Shown here: piece by piece, positions 1-10,100 of the stretch
Layout of the letters: each line of letters begins with the position of its first letter
Numbering within the stretch: the stretch's first letter is position 1
Source of the DNA: Coccinella septempunctata
Taxonomy: Eukaryota; Arthropoda; Insecta; Coleoptera; Coccinellidae
NCBI RefSeq assembly: GCF_907165205.1
Contig: NC_058196.1
Span: forward strand, 972,501 to 1,036,500
DNA length: 64,000 bases
Direction: 5' to 3'
Made by a program: the position numbers and the translations under genes
The notes under the pieces: generated by a model
Told to the model about the DNA's origin: nothing
What the model saw: only the letters and a program-made list of their open reading frames with translations
The model's database searches: none

Positions 1-85
1 ATAACGTGTTTGGTGAATATTTCTGCGACTGGGGATCGAATGAATTAATCATACATCAAGAATAACAAGAATCAGAGCAACATAC

Positions 86-253
86 CAAATCTTGGAAATA
101 TGCTAACAAAATATTATCGCTCACACCGTCCACCAAATTTTTTCTTTTCCACTCCTGAAAGCAATCGTACTCTCTACTGTAGGCAGCTTGAGATTTGGCC
201 GGAACCAAAGATTCACGGGCTTTTGCCGATTGAGTTTCGACGTAGTTCGACAT
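86..253 (-). CDS. First exon of a Crypton-type tyrosine recombinase-like gene (partial)
   Basis: The minus strand starts with ATG at 253 and encodes about 55 residues (MSNYVETQSAKAR..., then SREYDCFQEWKRKN and ILLAYFQDL). This resembles the N-terminal SAM-like, core-binding region of the tyrosine-recombinase-like proteins, related to Crypton elements, that are abundant in insects. At 80-85 the plus strand reads acatac, which is a GTATGT splice donor on the coding strand, so the exon probably ends at 86 after the QDL codons. The rest of the gene would lie left of the window. No break is seen in this exon, so it could belong to an intact copy. The family assignment comes from remembered similarity, and the catalytic part is not in view. 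A second, decayed member of what looks like the same family lies at 4.99-6.70 kb. Confidence 0.5.
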
Positions 254-360
254 TATTTCAATAATTTTATTTCTGACAATACGTTAAAAATTTAATTATT
301 ACAAACATATACAATCTAACAATGATTTCCCCATAACAGATTATTTCAATCAGAAAAAAA

Positions 361-497
361 CTATTGATTACACCACGGGAAATATGAATATATTTCCCTC
401 GGTTGTCTATACATCCCTCGGGCTCCGCCCTCGGGATGTAACTTTGACAACCTCGGGAAATATACTGTTCATATTTCCCTAGTTGTAATAATAGCTA
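361..497. repeat. Short foldback (inverted-repeat) element
   Basis: Two arms of about 60 bp fold on each other: CTATTGATTACACC...GGGAAATATGAA on the left matches the reverse complement of TTCATATTTCCCTAGTTGTAATAATAG on the right with a few mismatches. The centre holds a second nested hairpin, CATCCCTCGGGC/GCCCTCGGGATG. It looks like a small MITE or foldback insertion. No clear target duplication was found. Confidence 0.6.
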
Positions 498-727
498 TTA
501 AAATGAAATGTTTGTTAGGGTGACAGTTGTAGTCGCTGCGTAAATACTTTTTTTTTATTTTATTTCACTATCGTCATGCCAAATACTACCCGATATAAAA
601 TTTCGCCACCTGAAATTTCTCAAATAAGATATGAAAGTTTATTGTTATTCATCAATTTGCCCATGACATTTCCAGCAAAATATTTGATTATGTTACAAAT
701 ATCATTCACGATATTGCCAAGTGACAT

Positions 728-2040
728 TCATAGATAACCTATAGATATGCAACTCTTTAAAAAATTATGGTTCCTTATATCGTGTCCATTGACACTGTCA
801 AAGAGTCCATCAAAAAAAAGTAAGGCGGAAGCAGTTTGTGACGCCGAGGGATCTAAATAAGTTCGAGATGTTGGCAGTTTCTCTTTACATGACTCGGCTA
901 AGAGATTCATAACTGAATACAGTGACCGGCTGAAAACTTGTGCTGCATTCTTTACCTTCATTTTTTTTATTTTATGGGGCAAGACATGTTCGTCAGTCAG
1001 CTTAGAGATTGAACTGTAAATATTGACTGCATCAATTTCATAGACGTCAACAATATGTTTCCAGGAAGCAACTTTTTGAACACCATCTTGACAGAAGTGT
1101 AAGTCTTTTGTCAAGAGGGCATTCCGAATACCTTTGAGGAGATGTGGTGGGTCATAAAGATGAACAATTTCATCATTGTCCACTAGATAATCTTGTAGGT
1201 TTTTCTCCACTTCGTTCCCCATACAGTATTCTCTTGTTGCTTCTATAAGTTTATTTATAGCAGCAACATTAGTTGCTCCCTGATCAGATATTGTTGCCAC
1301 CATCCGCAAGCCTGCCTGGCGAACATGTCTTACTACATCTTTTATAATTTTCACCAAATCATTGGTTTTTACAGAATTTTGCACGAAATAATATCAAAGG
1401 GGCTGAGTCCATTGGCCACTAATACTTTTCAGCATGAATACGAGAGCATGATCTGCCAACTGCCCTCGACGATCACCACTGCCCAAATCAACTAGTCCTT
1501 CCATACAATCTTTGGAAAAATTGTAGGAAAGACTAGGGCCCAACGCAACCTCATCGAACATGAGAACACAATATTTATCCGAAACTTTCAATTTGCCCAC
1601 TGCATTTTTCAAGCTAGAAAAAATTTGACAATTGATGCCACAATCAAAGGGAATTCCATTCAGTACATTTAATAGTGTTCTTCTCGAGGGCAAACTGAAA
1701 ATTTTGGACAAATATCTATATCCCTTTCCACTCTGCTTATAAACTGAAAGTGCAAAAATTTTGTCTTCGATAGTGAAACGACGACCTCTCCCCCGCAATC
1801 TTTGATTTCTTACTTGAGACAATAAGAAATTTTGAGTTGTTCTGTTCAACTTCTCCAGATTCTCCAGATATTTTGAAACCTGAAGAGCTTTTATCTTGGA
1901 TTTCATACTTTGATGTTTAGCGCAGGCCTGTTTTTCCTTCCTGCGGAAATATTTCAGTTGCTTCTTCAGGGGGGCAGTTTGAAAACAGGTTTTTCTTCTT
2001 CTTTTTACCATTTTTGCCAAACTATCTATTGGTTCAAAGT
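728..2040 (-). CDS. Catalytic exon of the P-like transposase
   Basis: The exon begins after a TTTTTCAG acceptor (plus ctgaaaaa at 2041-2048) and stays in one frame for about 435 codons, apart from a TGA at 1394-1396 directly after SGQWTQPL. It begins with a basic segment (MVKRRRKTC) and a charged, coiled-coil-like stretch, then GRRFTIEDKIFALSVYKQSG, then the acidic catalytic residues at MFDEVAL and TISDQGATN. A run with LFFDGLFDSVNGH comes near the end. The reading frame on both sides of the stop is well preserved, so the copy is young or under weak decay. It stops at 728 without the last catalytic segment, perhaps at another intron. Confidence 0.75.
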
Positions 2041-2132
2041 CTGAAAAATGATCTTGATGAATGATTTTATATAAAGAATAAACAAAACAAGAAAGTAGTT
2101 AATTTAGTATATAGCAACAATAAGAACCTCTT

Positions 2133-2620
2133 GTATCTCTGCTGGTACTAGGGAGCTCTTCAGATGCAGGAATATCCTCCATAAGATTGGTTCCTGTTCC
2201 AATCCGCACCTCACTTAATTCCAGTTCCGAGACCAAAAATATAAAACATTAGTAATGAATATCACCCAATAATGAATATCACCCATGAGAGGCTTTCAAA
2301 TTTTGAAATGACAGAAAATATAAAAACCTTCTGTATGTCTGCTGGGACCTGCCAATTCGTTCCCAATAACATCCCTGGTATATACCTTCTTGGGAACGTG
2401 AACCTTTAGTTCAGGTACCTCGTCCAATAAATAGATGGTTTTCATGAAATCTGTATTCAATGGAAAATATTTAAAAAAAAATCAGCTTTGTTGAATTATA
2501 TTTACATGCCTTGCATTTTCCTGGACGAGTCTGGGTTAGATTCAATTGGATAATATAAAAACAAATCGTCATTTTGACGACTATTCACGTACTCTGGAAA
2601 TAAATCTTCTAATTGAAAAA
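2133..2620 (-). other. Putative small linker exons of the P-like gene
   Basis: Three short open stretches lie between plausible splice signals on the minus strand: one near 2,600-2,510 (YVNSRQNDDLFLYYPIES), one near 2,455-2,330 (LLDEVPELKVHVPKK, ending GPSRHTEG) and one near 2,232-2,130 (LEDIPASEELPSTS-like acidic stretch, ending SRDTRG). The last two end in similar residues before a GT, as duplicated exons would. Their order between the THAP and catalytic exons fits a THAP-transposase linker. The calls are tentative. Confidence 0.35.
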
Positions 2621-2659
2621 GAATTATAACAGAGAGGAGTATTAAATTACCTCCCTTAT

Positions 2660-2845
2660 AGCACAAAGTAGTCCTATGGACATCCATAGGACGTCCTCTT
2701 CGGACATTACGGACATCCATGGGACGTCCATTTCTGGTACAATGGACGTTCTATGGACATCCGAGGGACGTACAAATGTCACAACTTTGAACAGAATTCG
2801 GACGTCCATCGCGGACGTCCAATGGATATCCCGTTGGGACCATCA
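2660..2845. repeat. GGACGTCC/GGACATCC-rich palindromic repeat, left block
   Basis: The motif family GGACGTCC, GGACATCC and GGATATCC recurs every 10-25 bases on both strands (for example catgggacgtccatt, atcgcggacgtccaat). Each motif is itself a short palindrome. The block lies in presumed intron space of the P-like gene and is related to the array at 3.35-3.88 kb. Confidence 0.8.
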
Positions 2846-3003
2846 TTAGCAATCTCAACGGTACAAAAATTTACCACGACGTTGGCTATCCTATCTATTA
2901 GAATTTTATGTCCTAGACATTGGGTGTCTTACACTCAGACGCAGATATTATTTTTTCTGTGTTGTTCTCATTTTCATCCATACTTACTAGAAAGTTTTTA
3001 CAC

Positions 3004-3090
3004 TTGGTCCGGATTCGAACTCGCGAGTACGTGGGACACCGCATTACTGAGTCTTCGGTGCAACCGTCCTAGCTACCGAGACCATACGAT
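3004..3090 (-). mobile_element. tRNA-derived SINE head
   Basis: On the minus strand there is an A-box-like TAGCTAGGACGG (plus 3064-3075), and 41 bases downstream a B-box-like GAGTTCGAATCC (plus 3011-3022), with GGTCTCGG before and CGGACC after. This is the internal pol III promoter layout of a tRNA-derived SINE. The cloverleaf is poor, so it is not a working tRNA. The tRNA-unrelated body probably runs left toward about 2,850, but its end was not found. Confidence 0.6.
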
Positions 3091-3349
3091 ATACCTACTT
3101 GTAGGAACATATTCATTATATTGTTAACTGATTTATGGAATAGTAGTCGATTAATACAGAAATACCATATTATAAAAACTGAAGTCTTGAAACTCAAATA
3201 TAGATTATTTTATAATAGTAATTACTCAAGTATTTAGTCTTCGTTCATCATAACGTTATACATAATATAATATTCATGAGATATTCATATACTACAAAGC
3301 GGAAAAATGGAGTTTAGTGAAAAATAATATTAAATTTTGGTGTTCATTG

Positions 3350-3885
3350 ATATACATGTATGTATTATTTGGTCCATATTACGGACTCCTAGTGAATATC
3401 CGGTATGGACATTCAAAAGATGTCCCTACCGGATATCCACTAGGTGTCCGTGATGGACGTTATAAGGACCATGTAACATATACATGTTATTTGGTCCATA
3501 TTACGTCCCTTACGGACTCCTAGTGAATATCCGGTATGGACATTCAAAAGATGTCCCTACCGGATATCCAATAGGTGTCCGTCATGGACCTTATATGGAC
3601 CATGTAATATATACATGTTATTCAGTTCATATTACGTCCATTACGGACTCCTAGTGAATATCCGGTATGGACATTCAAAAGATGTCCCTACCGGATATCC
3701 AATAGGTGTCCGTCATGGACGTTATACGGACCATGTAATATATACATGTTATTCAGTCCATATTACGTCCATTACGGACTCCTAGTGAATATCCGGTATG
3801 GACATTCAAAAGATGTCCCTACCGGATATCCACTAGGTGTCCGTGATGGACGTTATACGGACCATGTAATATATATATATATGAA
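3350..3885. repeat. Tandem array of four 131-bp palindromic units
   Basis: The landmark GACTCCTAGTGAATATCCGG starts at 3384, 3515, 3646 and 3777, an exact 131-bp period. Each unit is nearly symmetric: GGACTCCTAGTGAATATCC faces GGATATCCACTAGGTGTCC around a short centre (attcaaaagat), and the outer flanks GGTCCATATTACG and ATACGGACC also pair. The array can therefore form a series of long hairpins. Units differ by only a few substitutions, which suggests recent amplification. Confidence 0.9.
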
Positions 3886-3889
3886 AAGT

Positions 3890-4215
3890 TATATGGTCCG
3901 TACTATGTTCATCTCGGACAACTAATGGATATCCAGTAAGGACATATTTGACATTGCATGTATCAAGTCGGTCAGGGACCATTTTGGGACTACATGATAC
4001 GGACATGTGTCATATGGTCCGTATTATGTCCATCACGGGCATCCAATGGATATCCAATACGGATATTGTACATGAATTGGACTAACAATGGATATCCATC
4101 TTGGACGTCTTAAAACTGTCCGGAAACGGACGTCCAAAGGACATACAAATCAAGTACATGGACGTTCCGACGTTAAATGGACATGAATTGGACGTCCCAA
4201 GGACGTTGTGTGCTA
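3890..4215. repeat. GGACGTCC/GGATATCC-rich palindromic repeat, right block
   Basis: Diverged copies of the same motif family continue here (ggtccgtac, ggatatccag, ggacgtcc, ggacgttcc) without a clean period. They run up to the second THAP exon and partly overlap the C-terminal part of the long open frame there. Confidence 0.7.
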
Positions 4216-4420
4216 TTAGGGCTGGTAAATTCAGTGTAGGAAGAGCAAATCTTTTCAATTTTCCATCTCTGCCTATGCAATCTGCATAAAAATGCTTCCT
4301 ACAAATACTTGCACTTGATGCATGACGCAAATTTGCTAGGTCTGGATTTCCAATTCTCTCAATCCAAATTTTTTGAGCGTCCTTGATTTCTGTTATTCTA
4401 TAGCTAGGAATTAAATAAGT
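4190..4420 (-). CDS. Second THAP exon of the P-like gene
   Basis: On the minus strand this stretch reads IKDAQKIWIERIGNPDL followed by SASICRKHFYADCI and LKRFALPTLNLP. That is the WI(x)RI, C-x2-H and AxPT(L/I)xLP series of a THAP domain. The best acceptor I can see is at about 4403-4404 (TTAATTCCTAG); it would join in frame with the first exon and put about 40 residues between the cysteine pair and the C-x2-H pair, inside the family range. Another acceptor cannot be excluded. The downstream exon border is unclear because the sequence passes into GGACGTCC-type repeat. Confidence 0.6.
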
Positions 4421-4491
4421 GACGCCATGTTCAGATGAATGGTTTTAGTGCATTTACTAATTACGTGGATTCAATAATATATTTAACTTAC

Positions 4492-4544
4492 CATTTATCA
4501 TCTTTATTGTAGCATTTAGGAACACAACAATATTTCGAAGGCAT
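4492..4544 (-). CDS. THAP-domain first exon of the P-like gene
   Basis: The minus strand reads ATG at 4544 and encodes MPSKYCCVPKCYNKDDK, the classic opening of a THAP zinc finger with its first two cysteines (C-x4-C). The exon ends at a strong GTAAGT donor (plus acttac at 4486-4491). It is only 53 bases long. The second half of the domain, SASICRKHF with the C-x2-H pair, is in the next exon near 4.2-4.4 kb. Confidence 0.75.
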
Positions 4545-4985
4545 TCTCAATAACCAAAAAGCTAACAAAATCAAAAATTTTCAAATTTGAAATTCGACAA
4601 ACTTTGACTTGGGCAAAACGATTTGCCAAATGTTATCTATAGACCAACGAAACATAGTTTATATTCTTCTTCTTTAGTCATATTGGCTGGTTATTCGACA
4701 AAGTGACATCATAACTTATTACTGTGAAGAAACCTACCTTTCGAAACCTATTAGTAACTATCAAAGTGGGACATACTCTATAGATGTCAGCACTTCTGTG
4801 CGAACCAACATTATTCTATGGAAGTTGCACCCCCCTGGTGACATTCATGTCACTTTTCGAAATTTTTCCGGAAAAAATCTCTTGTCGTATTATATTATGT
4901 ATGACTATACCATAAGTTGAATTACATAAAATAGTATTATAGAGAATAAACCTGGATCTTACTCGACCTCTTTCGTTTCTGAATC
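4545..4985. other. No gene recognised
   Basis: AT-rich sequence upstream of the THAP start on the minus strand. It would hold the promoter and terminal repeat of the P-like element if that copy is complete, but I could not identify either. Confidence 0.4.
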
Positions 4986-4989
4986 TTCC

Positions 4990-6702
4990 TAGGCTTCTAC
5001 TTAACTGTCACTGGGCTCTTTATATTCATTTTCACCCCCTGCCTCCTCCTCCTCCAGTAACCCGGATACCCTCAAAATGCGTGAAGGAACAGGTGCCTAT
5101 ATATGTTTCCATGAATATTTTCGCTGTGACCCATGAAATTTGCCCAGTCCTTTACCTCACATTCTTTCAAATTGAATCTTATACATATAGTCACAATATG
5201 CTTTCTTAGGTTGGTCTTAATCTTTCAGGGTGATCAGCTCCACAAAGAATGGCATGTTTTCTAATAATATTAGATGACCTCATATATTTAGTGTTAGTGA
5301 CGCCGGGCAGAGCGAAAACATATGGATTGCTCTTGGAAATTTTTCAATGCTGTATTCTAATAGTAGCTCAACACATTTCACTTGTTTCTTATCCAAACTA
5401 ACAGAAACAGTGCGCTTTCATTTCCCCCTAATGAGAAAACACCACATAACTCTCAGACCCTTCTGTATTTTCTTATTGTTCTTTTCCGTTGCCATCGTTG
5501 GTATGAATTCACACACCTCGTAGCGTTTTGAGTCTTCCATCAGAATTCGCTCAAGTTCTCCAGGTCTCCGGCGGTTGAAGACCTGAATACTTCGTAATGC
5601 GAATTTTGACGACGAAATTTGTATTTTAGTCGATTATATGAAATTTCTAAATTTTTTCGTAGATAAATATAGAATTTAATGACATCATCAGAAGGTACTG
5701 GGCAGATCTATTTTTTCCTCCTCCACATCTGCACCTGCGATTCAGTCACAGTTCTGGTGACATTGATCTCAACCTTTTGAGAAAACACCAACAAGAAATT
5801 TTTCGCATTTTTCCTCTTTACATCATCGTGTTTGATGATGCATCAATTAATTTGTTTTGTGAGATACTTTAATAAAGTGCATAATAATGAGGCCACCCCT
5901 ATGGATTTTTAAAATTACCCGTTTCAGCATCTGCTCCTGAACAACTTTTATTAACTCAAGGCAATTGGAAAGATCCAAAACATCAGACTAATTATTTTTA
6001 TTATTCCCCTTTAAGGCTTTTGAAAACCTTCCAATCACTCTCAAACGATGTCGTATCATCGCGAAGTAGCGTTCATCTCTGTATTTCTCGCACATATTTT
6101 TTGCGTATAAAATGACTAACCTAGACTCAATTTTTCTCCCATTCAGCATCGCACACCGTGTTTTCCTGCTCGCAATTCCAGTGCAAGCTCTGCAATATAC
6201 ACGTAGACTGATTTCAGAATAAAATTCTTTGCATTTCATGCATGGGAGAAAGTCTGTTGCTCTCCTTACTTTAGAAGAATTCTGTCTTCTCGAGACTATT
6301 AAATCACCAAAGTTCAAACATATTTTTGTATTATATCGAAAATTTCCTTTTATTCTCTTAGAACTGATGATTTCTCTTTTCTCTTCTCATCTTTTCGCTG
6401 ATAAAGAAAATTTTCTTACGGCACCCTCATTCTTATGAACACTTTCAAGGTGCCATGCAAGTTTGGTGAGTTTTTTGTGACAAAATAGGCAGAAATATTT
6501 TCTCCACCTCCCCTCGTTTTCGATACGGAAACGATAAGATTCTCTTTTTCAATAACTTCATTTGTGCTATTAATGGTTTTTTCCAATATTTCATGTGATG
6601 AAGAGATCCTCCGCTGCGAATAGTTTCCTCGTTAATCTTCTGAAGCACTCTGAACTGTATCACTTTCAGTTTCTTTTTCCGGTTGGAATATAGGGTCAGC
6701 AT
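4990..6702 (-). pseudogene. C2H2-finger / Crypton-type tyrosine recombinase-like gene, decayed
   Basis: Segments spread over all three minus frames match the order of a large insect protein family with N-terminal C2H2 fingers and a C-terminal tyrosine-recombinase-like domain. In order: a serine-rich start (about 6.7-6.55 kb), a finger CLFCHKKLTKLAWHLESVH (6.49-6.43 kb), a second knuckle LPCMKCKEFY...YCRAC (6.24-6.18 kb), FNRRRPGELERIL (about 5.56 kb, first catalytic arginine region), FLIRGK, LDKKQVKCVELLLEY (5.4 kb), NPYVFALPG (5.31 kb), LRKHIVT (5.2 kb, the R-x-x-H-like box) and FMGHSENIH (5.12 kb, the GHxxxIH box). Joining them needs several frameshifts and stops, so this copy cannot encode a full protein. 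The family is known to me only from its conserved pattern; its cellular role is unknown. Confidence 0.65.
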
Positions 6703-7180
6703 CTGAATATCTTGTCTGTTATGAGTACTTAATTCATATCAGAATAAATTTTTTTTCAAAACCATAAAGTTTCTCTCCTGACATTGGGATGAAATTGTCC
6801 AATGACTAACTTTTGTAGTCAGAAATCTTGTGTGGAAGGAAACAGATATATTTACTCCATTTGATGATTTCATTTTAGAGGGTGTTTGAAACTTTATATT
6901 ATATATAGGTTGCCTTTAAAGATTAGCTGCAAATACCTGTAATTGATTTTTGTATAATTGATTAGCTGATATGATAATTTGCAACTAGATGTTTATTCTA
7001 TACATTTTGGGTCATTTCGAAGGAAATGATGTGAAAAATAGAAAAAAAAATGGTTGTAAGTTCTCAGTCAGCCACAATGTAATAGTCGCCAGGTATAAAC
7101 AGATATATTATTTATTTCTTTATTTAAATAAATTACATCCAACAGGCACATGCCCAATCACAGATGTAAGTAATATACAA
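6703..7180. other. AT-rich spacer, no gene recognised
   Basis: Contains T- and A-rich tracts (7,100-7,140) that may be the 3' untranslated tail of the minus-strand non-LTR copy that follows. No reliable coding signal. Confidence 0.4.
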
Positions 7181-7189
7181 AATTATCAT

Positions 7190-10100
7190 AAACTGAATGA
7201 AATCGCTGTCGACAGACAATACAATTGCTTCCTAAACTCACCAATGGACCGAAAAAAAACATCTACTGAAGGGACATATTGTTGAAGCTTCTAACACATC
7301 GATATAACAAGACTGTGGAAATGGTTCTGCGAACTCGGGACACTAAATCTGAACGGTTAATTAGATATTGACGCAAGTCGATGCGCTTTGAAATCAAGGA
7401 GAAAAAGTAGTCATGCTGTGTCAATACTCTTGTTGATCAATTTATATGCAAAAGTAGCATCAGCAATTTCCCTTCTTTTCCTCAAACTCGTGAAATTAAA
7501 CTCGCTCAGCAAAGAGTGATGGTTGGGATGAACAGTATAGAAATTTCAAAAATTCTCTTTGAACAGCCTCTAACGCTGAAATGTATTTATTGTGATATGG
7601 ATTCCATGCCACAAATCAGTATTCAAGTTTACTACGCACCAAGCAGAAATACACTTACACTGATTGTATAGCTCTAATATTTGAGAATTCCCTGCAGTTG
7701 CGTAGAAGAGAACAGAAAACCCAAAGACTGCAAATAATGCTTTCAATATGAGGACCGAACGAGAGCTTGTGGTCGAACAAAACGCCTAAATAGGTATTTA
7801 GTTTCAACAACCCTTTTCAAAGTTTACATTCAATTTTATATTCGAATTCAATAGTAGACAGTTTTCTAGAGTAACTCATTACTTTACTTTTCTAAATATT
7901 CAAGGGTAATTTGTTAGAAAAGCACCATTTAGACAAGCGCCGGATATCGCCCTGCATGATATGACAATCAGCTATATTGACCATTTCCATGAAGAACTTG
8001 AGATCATCTGCGAAAAGAAGCCTTAAAGATACTAAATTACTGAAAACGTCATTGATGAACACGAGGAACAGTAGAAGACCCAGGTGAAACACCAGAACAA
8101 GCTATAAAATAAAAGATTTCACTCCCTCATATTCATAACATATAACCGTCTGCCATCCAGATAAGACCTAAAGAGCAACCGAAGGTCAACAGAAATACTG
8201 AACCTAGCCAACTTCCTCAAGTGCTGTTTATGAGGTACCTATTTTGTCGAACGCTTTGCTGAAATCAGCATAAACCACATCAACCTGCCTGTGAGATTCG
8301 AGACCGCATGAAGCCATGCTGAGACTCTGGTAAGCTGTTGTGCACATGTGAATAGATCAGATCGAAGAAGACAATCTCAAATAACTTGGAAAACACGGAT
8401 ATTAGTGCGATGGTTCTGTAGTTTCTGACATCCACAACCTTGCTGATTTGAATACGGGACGTTAGACTTATATGTTTTTCGACAACACTAGCAGGAACAT
8501 TGTCAGAACCAAAGCTTAGCTTATTTTTAAGTTTTCCGGCTGCCTCGTGTATCTGTTCGCCCGTTATCTCCTGAATGTGCAGATATTCAGAGGGATCCAT
8601 CAAATGATCTTCCCGATCATCGGCACCGATGTCCGATTCCTCATCTCCTGAGCTCTCATATACACTATTGAAATGATCCGCAAAAGCATCGACAATTGCT
8701 TTAGGGGTATTGAACCTTTCATCACCATTAAACATAACTCCAGGAATGCGGGTTTTATTATTTTTAGAATTCAAATATGATCAAAAATCCTTCGGATATG
8801 TCACCAAAGTATCTTCGGTTTTCTTTATGAATTCAGAGTATGCAGAACATACATATATCCCGTCTCATAATTCTGAAAAGTTCAAGATAAAATAAGGATC
8901 TTCTTTGATTATACATTCGACGGTAATAAGTTTTTCGGTTTATATTAATGATTAAATGTTTTGTGTCCAGGATGGATATTTGCGGCCAGTACGAGTTTTG
9001 AGCGGATAGCACTTTGAGAATATACCCTGAATTTTCGCATTAAACTGTTCACAAGCTATATCACTACTAGAAGTTGCAGTCAAAAAGCCGCAATCCGTTT
9101 TCTCAAATAGTTCGTGAAATTTTTCGTTGTCAAGCTTGCGGAAATTCAAACGTTCAACAAGAGAGAAAAATTTCATCTCAGATCGGTTCTCAAGTTCACA
9201 ACAAGACTCGGGTGATGCGAGTCAATTCCGATCAACGCGCAACGGTTCAAAGTCCTGTACTACCTCGCATTTCAGATTTTTAGGTGCAAGCACCAAATAC
9301 AGCAACCTGCCATTACTGTTTTAAATGAAATTTTTTTGGTCGAAATTACAGAACCTTACAAATGATTTATATCTCAGTACTAAATTAGATGACTCATTAG
9401 TTTCATAAAAGTTATGCAATTCAGCAATATTGAAATCACCCAAAACAACTGTTCTTTCGACGTGACTGAAGCGTTCTAAAAATTCAAATGTACAATAACA
9501 GTAAATGAATTGAAAAATTTGCCGAAACAAGAAACTTATCACAAATAACATCAACAGATTGCAGAGGACATTCAACGCCGCAGAGTTCCGATATACAGGG
9601 TGGCCATTTGAAAACGAAACAGACGAAATAAATTTTTTCGATAGAAATGCTCGGACAGGTCGATTTCTGTTTCGAGGGGGACAACTTAAGATGTAGGTTA
9701 CGGACGCATAGCGCTTCAACCCTTGCTACTACAACCCTCATCCCCAATTTTTGAATAGGGAAAATGGGGTGAGTGATACCTCATTTGAAAGGTATTTTTA
9801 TACTGATTTCAGCACAGTAATTGTTTTTTCATCTTATGCATTAGTTCTCGAAATATTCTCAACTAAGTATTGGAAAATGAAGTGGTGTTTTCATGGCACT
9901 TGTAGTGTTTTTTTGTGAAAAATCGACAAAACATACTTCCTATTAACATGTTTATCTAAATGTTGTTGATTGAAGAATTCTGCGGATCTATTCGCACATT
10001 GATTGTTTGCAAAAAAAGTGAAATTATTTCCACCCGCTCTGCAATTGAATAAACCATGTCGAACAATGAATTAGAACACGTACAAGTCTCGATTCAAAAC

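Larger units (their letters stand above)
728..4544 (-). pseudogene. P-element/THAP9-like transposase gene, multi-exon, with one in-frame stop
   Basis: Pieces of a P-superfamily transposase lie in order on the minus strand: a THAP DNA-binding domain (4.54-4.2 kb), short acidic linker exons (2.7-2.1 kb) and the RNase H-like catalytic region (2,040-728). P transposases cut and rejoin DNA in the nucleus through a THAP zinc finger and an acidic catalytic triad. The catalytic exon shows CVLMFDEVAL (first acidic residue), ATISDQGATN (second) and VHLYDPPHLLKGIRNAL, typical of the inserted GTP-binding region. Exon borders have plausible splice signals but are not proven. One TGA at 1394-1396 interrupts the catalytic exon, and the far C-terminus is not recognised. 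Terminal inverted repeats were not identified. The large gap between the THAP and linker exons is filled with palindromic repeats and a SINE. Confidence 0.75.

Noticed and set aside
3004..3090. Possible tRNA gene on the minus strand
   Set aside because: A- and B-box-like blocks are present, but the acceptor and anticodon stems pair poorly and the sequence runs on into repeat; a SINE head fits better.
2753..3127. Open frame on the plus strand rich in repeated MD(I/V)-G-RP words
   Set aside because: It is a translation of GGACGTCC-type repeats and the reverse strand of the SINE, not a gene.
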